From Chloroflexota bacterium (lineage in GTDB: Bacteria > Chloroflexota > Anaerolineae > Anaerolineales > Anaerolineaceae): a stretch of DNA of 42,432 nt. Made by a program: the position numbers and the translations under genes. Below the pieces are notes generated by a model. It did not search any database, had not been told where the DNA came from, and saw only the letters and a list, made by a program, of their open reading frames with translations. Position 1 is the first letter of the stretch; every line of letters begins with the position of its first letter. The stretch spans positions 1-42,432 of the forward strand of contig JAAZNW010000087.1 in assembly GCA_012798065.1 (NCBI GenBank), given 5' to 3'. Shown here in pieces: positions 35,701 through 42,432 of the stretch.

Positions 35701-37834
35701 TACCTTCTAAACGCGCGCTTGAACGCAAAACAGTTTGCAGTGCTAACAGCAATTGACCGCGTTCTTCGAAGCCATGCTCATTATAGGTAACGCTGCACAT
35801 ATAGATGTGAGCACTGCAGCGCCTGACCAATCCGGTGACAACACGAGCAAGCGTCAATTGATTATTGAGATACTCGTGCTCATCAGTCCATTTTTGATTG
35901 ATAGACCAGTTACGATTGAGCACATAGGGTTGGGTCAAGGGCTGGTCTAACCTGGACCACCAACCGCTTGAACCAATATCGACCCAGAACTGATACTTAA
36001 TTGGCTGGTTGCGCATTAAAAAAGAGTAGGCGGGAGAAAGGAAAACCACGTCCGTATTGGTTTCAAAAAGAGAACGCGGGTTGGACTGAGAGGAGAGCAA
36101 GCCATTCTGCAACACACGGGTGAATTCTTCACCAGCGCCAGAAACCGCAGTCTTCGCGCTCGGCTGATAAATTTTGCGAAATTCCCGGCAGGATTCAATC
36201 AGACGGTTAATCGACGACGCGGCATCATAATCTTGATGAAAGTCAAAGCCGGGCTGGGAAAGGCATTCGCCAAAAAGCCGGCTGATCCAATGGTCGAGCT
36301 CATGTGCGCCCTGTTCCAGATTCTCGTTCAGCCAAGCGCGCAGGCGTTCGTAATACTCGCCCACCTGGAAGGAAATTCGAGATTGCATCTCGAGGTTGAG
36401 CCCCTGGAAAGAAAGAAGAGGAAAGAGGTTGTCCCTGTTTTTAAAAAGCGTACGGGAAATGAGATCTGCCCGTACAAAATCACACGCGGCAATGACCATG
36501 GCAAACGCTGATCTGGCCTGCTGTGGGGAGGGTTTGCTCTGCCATGAAGGATGCGCCATTTGGGCGAGGGTAAGGACCGCCTGCACCGCGGGCTCTGCAT
36601 ATAAACTGCGCGAAGGACGGTAGGTCGTGAAAGGGATGTTCGCGCTCGACAAACGATTGGCGAATGAAAAACGCAAGGCATCACTGAGGTACGGAGTGAG
36701 GATCGCGATGTCGCCAGGCTGTGTGGTACTGTCTTTTAGCAGTTTAACAATTTCACCTGTGACCCAATCGAGCGCCTCGGGGTAAAAACGAAAGGAATGG
36801 ATGGTATAGCTGCTACGCGCGTCCGAGGAGTCGTACTTCAACAATCGATGTTCAAGGATGCTTTCACGTAACGCCGTTTCAAGGTTTGCCAACGCATTGG
36901 TTTGCACCAGCGATGAGGTCAGGCGGATCTGACTGGAACATTTGCCCGATAGGCGCTGGGCGCTGGTGGCATCCGCGCCAAGAAATGAGCGATAACCCCC
37001 GCCTTCATCTTGTATCAACAGCGCGGAATCAAGGTTGGGAAGGATCTCCTCTACAAAATCGTGGGCAACAGGGAAATCTTCTTCTATGTTATCGTAGATA
37101 AGGTGACGGAAGGTCTGGTTCAGGTGTTGCCTGCAGAGCAGCGAGGGCCACAGTTTTTCGCGGAAAACGGATAATTGCAGTGAAAAGTCGAGGAAGTTGT
37201 TCTCCAGGCAAAACTGCCGGAACTTTAAGGCACATTCCTGAGCCTGTTGATAGATATTGGATTTGGAGGTTTTACCAGACCAGGCAGATGTAAGCCGCTC
37301 AGCGATTTCACCAGGAGGGAATCCTACTACGGCAGATTTGTTCAGGTTGTCAAGTATCTGGCTGTAAAGTCGGTTCGGGTCAATTGTCAGGCTTTCAAAG
37401 TTTCCCTGCAGCAACAACGGCTCAACAATACCTGCCAGGTAATACTGGGCATTTTCCATGTTGAGAAACCGTGGAGGTTCTGCCGCGCGAAAACCAGCAT
37501 CTGTGGCGATAAGCGGCCAGAATAAGGAAAGCATGCGTTGAGCCAGCCCATTGAAAGTAAGTAACTGTGGCTGACTGCCGGCTGGGAAATCTGGTGAATG
37601 GATTGCCTTGTAATACTCAAATGCCAGACGGCGCTGCGGCACAAGGACAAGGATGCTGTCGCCATCGATACCGTTTTCCACCATCTGGCGCATGCGCAGC
37701 ACTGCCGCGGTAGATTTGCCTGTACCGGCTTTCCCCGTCACAAGGAGGCTGCCACGTGCTGGGGCAGTAATCACCGCGGATTGTTTTTCTGTGAGTGAAG
37801 CATTTACAACAAGTACGAGATGTGTTGGATTCAA
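35687..37834 (-). CDS. UvrD/AddB-like SF1 helicase paralogue with degenerate motifs
   Basis: Walker A VTGKAGTGKSTAAVLRM intact; motif II-like IYDNIEED, motif III-like GGYRSFLGAD; no canonical THxxKGLEW motif; degenerate motif VI; 14-bp overlap with next gene. Confidence 0.85.
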   Translation of the reverse strand: MNPTHLVLVVNASLTEKQSAVITAPARGSLLVTGKAGTGKSTAAVLRMRQMVENGIDGDSILVLVPQRRLAFEYYKAIHSPDFPAGSQPQLLTFNGLAQRMLSLFWPLIATDAGFRAAEPPRFLNMENAQYYLAGIVEPLLLQGNFESLTIDPNRLYSQILDNLNKSAVVGFPPGEIAERLTSAWSGKTSKSNIYQQAQECALKFRQFCLENNFLDFSLQLSVFREKLWPSLLCRQHLNQTFRHLIYDNIEEDFPVAHDFVEEILPNLDSALLIQDEGGGYRSFLGADATSAQRLSGKCSSQIRLTSSLVQTNALANLETALRESILEHRLLKYDSSDARSSYTIHSFRFYPEALDWVTGEIVKLLKDSTTQPGDIAILTPYLSDALRFSFANRLSSANIPFTTYRPSRSLYAEPAVQAVLTLAQMAHPSWQSKPSPQQARSAFAMVIAACDFVRADLISRTLFKNRDNLFPLLSFQGLNLEMQSRISFQVGEYYERLRAWLNENLEQGAHELDHWISRLFGECLSQPGFDFHQDYDAASSINRLIESCREFRKIYQPSAKTAVSGAGEEFTRVLQNGLLSSQSNPRSLFETNTDVVFLSPAYSFLMRNQPIKYQFWVDIGSSGWWSRLDQPLTQPYVLNRNWSINQKWTDEHEYLNNQLTLARVVTGLVRRCSAHIYMCSVTYNEHGFEERGQLLLALQTVLRSSARLEGSADV

Positions 37835-38406
37835 TACGGCAACCCGGCAATCGAGTGAAGTACAGCCCTGGTGAGCAGGGCGTCAGCGGAAGAGCGGTGG
37901 GCGTTGAGTAAGTCAATCTGAAAAAATGCGCCTGCTTCGGCAAGTTTAAAGTAACGGTAGGTTTTTCGGAAAGGGTCCCACACAGCGCGGAAATCAGAGA
38001 ACAATTGCATCACATCCAGGAAATTCAGCCTCTCGCGCCAGGGCAGGCGGTAACGCGAGTGAGTTTGTTCCATTAGCCTGGCATCAAAAGACGAATTGTA
38101 AGCCGCGATGGTTCTTCCATATAGAATCGACCTGAGCTCCGGCCAAAGGATAGGCCAGGGTTGGGCGTCAGCCACTTGACGATTGGAAATCCCATGTATT
38201 CTTTCCGCTCCTGGCGGAATGGGCCTGGTAGGTTTCACCAGTTTTGAGAAAAGTTGAGCGCCGTCATGGTCGATCACGGATATCTCCACAATTTCATCCA
38301 CGCTGCCTATGCCGGTTGTTTCAGTATCCAGGTAGACGGGTTTGAGCGCCAGAATTTGGCGCGCAGATTCACGTATTTGTTGTTGATTGTCTGTCAACGA
38401 TGTCAA
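37831..38406 (-). CDS. DnaQ-like 3'-5' exonuclease
   Basis: VYLDTETTGIGSVDEIVEISVIDHDG; AYNSSFDARLM; HRSSADALLTRAV; TTG start; overlaps next gene start by 4 bp. Confidence 0.88.
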   Translation of the reverse strand: MTSLTDNQQQIRESARQILALKPVYLDTETTGIGSVDEIVEISVIDHDGAQLFSKLVKPTRPIPPGAERIHGISNRQVADAQPWPILWPELRSILYGRTIAAYNSSFDARLMEQTHSRYRLPWRERLNFLDVMQLFSDFRAVWDPFRKTYRYFKLAEAGAFFQIDLLNAHRSSADALLTRAVLHSIAGLPY

Positions 38407-38435
38407 TACGCAGGTCCTTATTTGAGCTTTTTAGA

Positions 38436-39284
38436 TTATTGTAGAGGCCAAAGAGAGATCTCATCTAACAACACGGTGAAGTTGGGGTCCTCAAACGCGG
38501 ATGCGAAAGCGCCAATATAGCCTTTTTCAGTGATTCCCTGATCAGAAATTTCTTTCACCAGCGAACCATTGATGTAAAAGCGGAATGTATCATCATTCGC
38601 CATCACTCCTAAACGGTTCGTTTGGTTGCTGCCCGCGTTGATCTTGGATTCCGGTGTCCAGTTCACAAGAGTAGTGGGGCCTGAATTATCCCAGCGCAAG
38701 AAATAATACTGCCCGTTGCAAGACACGCCAAAATAATAACCGATACCATCACCGTAAGTGGGCGCACGAAACACCAGCCCGTATTGGTCGGTTCCACTAC
38801 AGGAGGAAGTGCGGAAGGTGCCTTCCAGGTACAGGTTTTTGGGATTTCTGGACGTCAACCGCCACCTTTTTCCCGCTTTGAGGGCAAGGCTTTTAAAGAC
38901 CATGGAGCCGCTTTCTACTTTTATTATCATGCCCTCGTCCTCGTAGGGGGTCGCCAGGCCAAAAGAAACTCCGTTATTAAAGGTGTCAAAAAAGCCAGGA
39001 GTGCCAAGGGTAAGGGCTGGATCATTTGCGGGGGCGGTGATAGTGACTGTGGGCGTTAACGTATCGGTGGGCGATGGGGTCAGGGTAGGCCCTTCTGTCG
39101 GTAGCACGATTGCGATGGTCTCGAGCGAGGAAGGGGTGGGAATAGCGGCGGTTTGCGCCGCGGACAATGTCGCTGCGACTCTCGTGGCGATCTGACTTTG
39201 GTCGTTGGGAAGTTTACCCAGAGGGAAATTACAGGCGGTAAGCACGATACCCATGAAACCAAGTACGATGGCAAGTTTTTTCAT
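38436..39284 (-). CDS. Hypothetical lipoprotein with LamG/DUF1080-like C-terminal domain
   Basis: MKKLAIVLGFMGIVLTACNFPLG lipobox; T/P-rich linker; beta-rich C-terminus (FYINGSLVKEISDQGITEKGYIGAFASAFEDPNFTVLLDEISL). Confidence 0.75.
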   Translation of the reverse strand: MKKLAIVLGFMGIVLTACNFPLGKLPNDQSQIATRVAATLSAAQTAAIPTPSSLETIAIVLPTEGPTLTPSPTDTLTPTVTITAPANDPALTLGTPGFFDTFNNGVSFGLATPYEDEGMIIKVESGSMVFKSLALKAGKRWRLTSRNPKNLYLEGTFRTSSCSGTDQYGLVFRAPTYGDGIGYYFGVSCNGQYYFLRWDNSGPTTLVNWTPESKINAGSNQTNRLGVMANDDTFRFYINGSLVKEISDQGITEKGYIGAFASAFEDPNFTVLLDEISLWPLQ

Positions 39285-39371
39285 CTTTACCTCACTTTTC
39301 TTTTTCTATTATAAACTCTGTCAATGTGAATAGAACAGTGAGGGGCGGATTAATTTCAACCAGCCCTACAG

Positions 39372-39377
39372 TATAAT
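39372..39377 (+). promoter_or_regulatory. Possible -10 element very close to ATG of baseplate-J-like gene
   Basis: TATAAT at 39372-39377, ATG at 39390. Confidence 0.35.
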
Positions 39378-39389
39378 TCTGTAAACCCT

Positions 39390-40898
39390 ATGAAAACGGT
39401 GATTTTGCAAATTGAAGCCTACGATACTGTCGCTTCGATCCGCGATAAAATCAAAGGCTGCCGGTCAAAAAGAATCTTACTGGTTCATCCTCGTCAAAAA
39501 CGGGCATTCCCAGGCAGGCTCGAACTGGACCTGATTGCTCGCTATGCGCGAGAAAACGGCGCCGCCTTTGCGCTTGTCAGCCGTAACGATATTACGCGTG
39601 AACACGCCGAGAGTTTAGGCATTTCTGTTTTTGGTTCTATCCCAGAGGCGCAGAAGGGAGAATGGCACGAAGCCGACAACCCGCTGGGTCAGACAACTCC
39701 ATTCCGTGGGCATGATGAACTAATTAGAATGAGGAATAATCTGCCAAAAACCGCTGCAACACGCGAAATTCGCCCTCTTGTTCGCTACCTGCTGGTTGGG
39801 ATTTCTTTCCTTGCTTTGGCGGCATTGATGGTCTTTTCGCTTCCGTCTGCTACTTTGGTAGTATCCCCTGTACCAGAAGTGCAAACAATGACAATTGATA
39901 TTCGTGCATCTACAGAAATCGCCCAAGCAAACCTTACCGGTCTTTTACCTGCAAAAGAAGAGAGTTTGTCTGTATCGGGGCAGAAAACGATTCCTGCTAC
40001 AGGCAGCATCACGGTGGGCGTTGAAAAAGCCCACGGAGAAGTTTTGGTGCGCAATTTGTTCACAGAAGCGCAAGAAATACCTGAAGGCGCGATCTTTGAA
40101 ACTGGCGGAGAACCGAATATACGATTTCGCGCACTTGATGAAGTTAACCTGCCCGCAGATGGTAAGGGGGTTCTCGTGAAAGTAGAAGCGGTATTGCCTG
40201 GGGCAGAGGGAAACGTAGAACCCGGTATGGTCAGATATCTGGCAGGTGGTAATGGCTTGCAGGTGGCTGTAATGAACAATGAACCGATAACAGGAGGGAA
40301 ATCAATCAACGTTAATTCGCCAACCGAAGCGGACTATCAAAACGCGCGACTTCAATTGCTGCGTGAACTGGAAGAAAAGGCATTGAAGGAGATCAAGGCC
40401 ACCGTTTCTCAAGACATCACCGCAATACCAAACAGCCTGAAATTCACCCGCGTGGAAACTGAAGAGCGAGAAAACCCGATTGGTGAACCTTCAGACATGC
40501 TCACGATAAACATGACGGCGACTTTTAAAATGCTTGTTTACGACACTGTTGCACTCTTTTCACTGGGTGAAGAAGTAATGGATCTTTCACTGCCTGAGGG
40601 TTACCATGCTGCGAAAGACCCACTTAAAATGATTCAGCAAGGCGAAGCTGTTCTCGACCAGTCGGGAGAAGCTTCCTGGCAAGTCACTTTTTCACGACAG
40701 ATCTATAGAAACCTTCAATGGCAACAACTTATTCCCTCTTTTAGAGGGCGAGAGAAGAGAGACGTCGTAAAGGTACTCGATGAAGAAATACCTCATGTAA
40801 AAGGAGCGGAAGTTCTGACTTTCCCTGAATGGTGGCCCTGGCTGCCTTTGATTTCAGATCGAATATACCTGGTTGAAAGGGCAAGCGGCAATGGGTAG
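39390..40898 (+). CDS. Membrane protein with baseplate-J-like domain
   Basis: 502 aa; TM YLLVGISFLALAALMVFSLPSATLVV; VKVEAVLPGAEGNVEPGMVRYLAG resembles baseplate J/gp47 core. Confidence 0.7.
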   Translation: MKTVILQIEAYDTVASIRDKIKGCRSKRILLVHPRQKRAFPGRLELDLIARYARENGAAFALVSRNDITREHAESLGISVFGSIPEAQKGEWHEADNPLGQTTPFRGHDELIRMRNNLPKTAATREIRPLVRYLLVGISFLALAALMVFSLPSATLVVSPVPEVQTMTIDIRASTEIAQANLTGLLPAKEESLSVSGQKTIPATGSITVGVEKAHGEVLVRNLFTEAQEIPEGAIFETGGEPNIRFRALDEVNLPADGKGVLVKVEAVLPGAEGNVEPGMVRYLAGGNGLQVAVMNNEPITGGKSINVNSPTEADYQNARLQLLRELEEKALKEIKATVSQDITAIPNSLKFTRVETEERENPIGEPSDMLTINMTATFKMLVYDTVALFSLGEEVMDLSLPEGYHAAKDPLKMIQQGEAVLDQSGEASWQVTFSRQIYRNLQWQQLIPSFRGREKRDVVKVLDEEIPHVKGAEVLTFPEWWPWLPLISDRIYLVERASGNG

Positions 40899-41325
40899 GG
40901 TTTTGGCAGTAGACCCTGGTGAAAAGCGCTTGGGAATTGCCATCAGCGACCCTTATGGCGTTCTGGCAACGCCCCTGACCGTGATCAGACATGAAAGCAT
41001 GACCGTTGATTGCCTTAAGATCATCGAGCTATGCGCGCAAAATGATGTCAGCCTGATCGTAATCGGGCAGGCGCTTTCAGCAAGCGGTGAAGAGAGCCCG
41101 CAAGTCAGGCACACACACAAATTAGCGCAAACGATCCGCTCTTTGTCTCCTTTACCGGTTCTCTTTTGGGATGAAAGCGAAAGCACCAACCTGGCTAAAA
41201 AAGCAGCTATCGAAATGGGAGTGAAGAAGAAAAAGCGCGCCGGTCACCTGGATGAGCACGCCGCCGCGGTAATTTTACAATCGTACCTCGAGGCGCAGAA
41301 AGGCAGGCAGGCGAATGAAGCCTAA
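40891..41325 (+). CDS. ruvX: Putative pre-16S rRNA nuclease / Holliday junction resolvase RuvX (YqgF)
   Basis: MGRVLAVDPGEKRLGIAISDPYGVLATPLTVI; WDESESTNLAKKAA; DEHAAAVILQSYLE. Confidence 0.94.
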   Translation: MGRVLAVDPGEKRLGIAISDPYGVLATPLTVIRHESMTVDCLKIIELCAQNDVSLIVIGQALSASGEESPQVRHTHKLAQTIRSLSPLPVLFWDESESTNLAKKAAIEMGVKKKKRAGHLDEHAAAVILQSYLEAQKGRQANEA

Positions 41326-42432
41326 GCGACATCCGGTTTTTCCAGGTTGCGTATTACTGGTATTGCTCTTCGGTATATTTTTGTCCATTTTATGGGTGGG
41401 TATCCCGATAATAGCCAGGTGGCAATTCGGGGCGCCGGCAGAACAACTGACCGGTTTTTCGCTCAGGAACTTCGGGCTGCAAACCCTGCTTCATCGAAGT
41501 GATCTGACTCAAGCCTCCTCAAAGGCAGGCGGAGAGATCGACTTTACGATTGAAAGCTCAGAATCCATTAATAGCATCAGCCACCGGTTGGCCGCAGCGG
41601 GGCTGATTAAAGACGCAGGCGGGTTTAGAGCTTACCTGGTTTACAAAGGGTTGGATTCACGCCTTAAAGCCGGCGCTTATAAATTGGATCCAGCGATGAC
41701 CAGTATCGAAATTGCCGAGAGGTTACAGGCTATTTATTCGCCAATCGTCCCCTTCTTTATTTACCCTGGCTGGCGGGCTGAAGAAATCGCAGCAGCGTTG
41801 CCATCTTCGGGTATTGAAGTGTCGCCGGAGGAATTTCTTGCCATTGTTCACAACCCATCTTCTCTTGCAGAATTAACCCCGCTGAGCGAACAGAGTTCTT
41901 TGAATGGCTTTCTCTTTCCTGGAGCGTATCAGATTGAGCGAAAGATCAGCCCGGATGCGCTTGTACTAACATTTGTCAATCGGTTTTTTGAAAGCGTGAA
42001 CCCTGGTATTGTGAGCGCTATTCACCAACAGGGAATAAGTCTTTATGAAGGAATCACACTGGCGTCCATCATCCAACGGGAGACCTTTGAAGATGAGGAA
42101 CGCGCACTGATGGCATCCGTTTTTTATAATCGGTTGCGCGACGGGATTAAACTCGAGACTGATCCTACCGTGCAGTACGCGTTGGGATATTCAGCCAAAT
42201 GGGGCGGGTGGTGGAAAACACCTTTGCAAACGAAAGACCTGGAGGTTGATTCGCCTTATAACACCTATGTCATACAGGGGTTGCCGCCGACGCCGATTTC
42301 AAACCCTGGACTGTCCTCTATCATGGCTGTCGCTTACCCTGAAGACAGCCCATTCTATTTCTTCAGGGCAAAGTGCGACAATCCAGGGTATCATGATTTT
42401 TCTATTACTTTCGCAGAGCATCTCTCAAAAGA
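41315..42432 (+). CDS. mltG: Endolytic transglycosylase MltG, truncated at right window edge
   Basis: Manual translation MKPKRHPVFPGCVLLVLLFGIFLSILWVGIPIIARWQFG..., later GITLASIIQRETFEDEERALMASVFYNRLRDGIKLETDPTVQYALG; overlaps ruvX by 11 bp; no stop before window end. Confidence 0.94.
   Translation, partial: MKPKRHPVFPGCVLLVLLFGIFLSILWVGIPIIARWQFGAPAEQLTGFSLRNFGLQTLLHRSDLTQASSKAGGEIDFTIESSESINSISHRLAAAGLIKDAGGFRAYLVYKGLDSRLKAGAYKLDPAMTSIEIAERLQAIYSPIVPFFIYPGWRAEEIAAALPSSGIEVSPEEFLAIVHNPSSLAELTPLSEQSSLNGFLFPGAYQIERKISPDALVLTFVNRFFESVNPGIVSAIHQQGISLYEGITLASIIQRETFEDEERALMASVFYNRLRDGIKLETDPTVQYALGYSAKWGGWWKTPLQTKDLEVDSPYNTYVIQGLPPTPISNPGLSSIMAVAYPEDSPFYFFRAKCDNPGYHDFSITFAEHLSK

Noticed and set aside
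39308-39324. TTGACA and TATAAT on the minus strand upstream of the lipoprotein gene
   Set aside because: Spacing is only 5 bp, not compatible with a sigma70 promoter as a pair; the -10 alone may still function.
1-42432. CRISPR arrays, transposons, integrases, tRNA/rRNA genes
   Set aside because: None recognised by eye; no regularly spaced repeats, transposase motifs or tRNA cloverleaf-like segments seen. A tRNAscan/Infernal run would settle the RNA part.

Overview
This 42.4 kb window looks like the chromosome of an anaerobic Chloroflexota/Anaerolineae-like bacterium. That placement is inferred from gene content and style (LysM proteins with TPT-rich linkers, DUF3536-type GH57 proteins, a baseplate-J-like protein beside ruvX/mltG); I could not test it. 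No rRNA, tRNA, CRISPR array, transposase or phage module was recognised. Main blocks, left to right: (i) a minus-strand ornithine-fermentation operon ord-ortA-ortB-oraS-oraE-mutL/glmL-like, truncated at the left edge; (ii) a THUMP methyltransferase, a YgiQ-type radical SAM protein and an FKBP/SlyD-type isomerase; (iii) an ftsZ cluster with an uncharacterised 452-aa protein 2 nt upstream and several small ORFs downstream; (iv) an SDR gene and a GH57 gene convergent with, and overlapping, a 1164-aa GH13 protein; (v) housekeeping and metabolic genes: AlkZ-like, thiolase, CapA-like lipoprotein, cyclase, DUF309, class-III aminotransferase, TrxB-like, LysM, HemW, L,D-transpeptidase; (vi) a compact five-gene minus-strand DNA-processing operon: DnaQ-like exonuclease, degenerate UvrD-like protein, canonical UvrD-like helicase, stand-alone PD-(D/E)XK Fe-S nuclease, RecJ; (vii) a lipoprotein, a baseplate-J-like membrane protein, ruvX and a truncated mltG. 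The best candidate for an under-described system is block vi, which resembles an AddAB/AdnAB-type recombination machine with its nuclease on a separate polypeptide. Next in interest are the uncharacterised ftsZ-linked protein, competing hairpins near 10.46-10.49 kb, and unusual architectures of the GH13 and CapA-like proteins.
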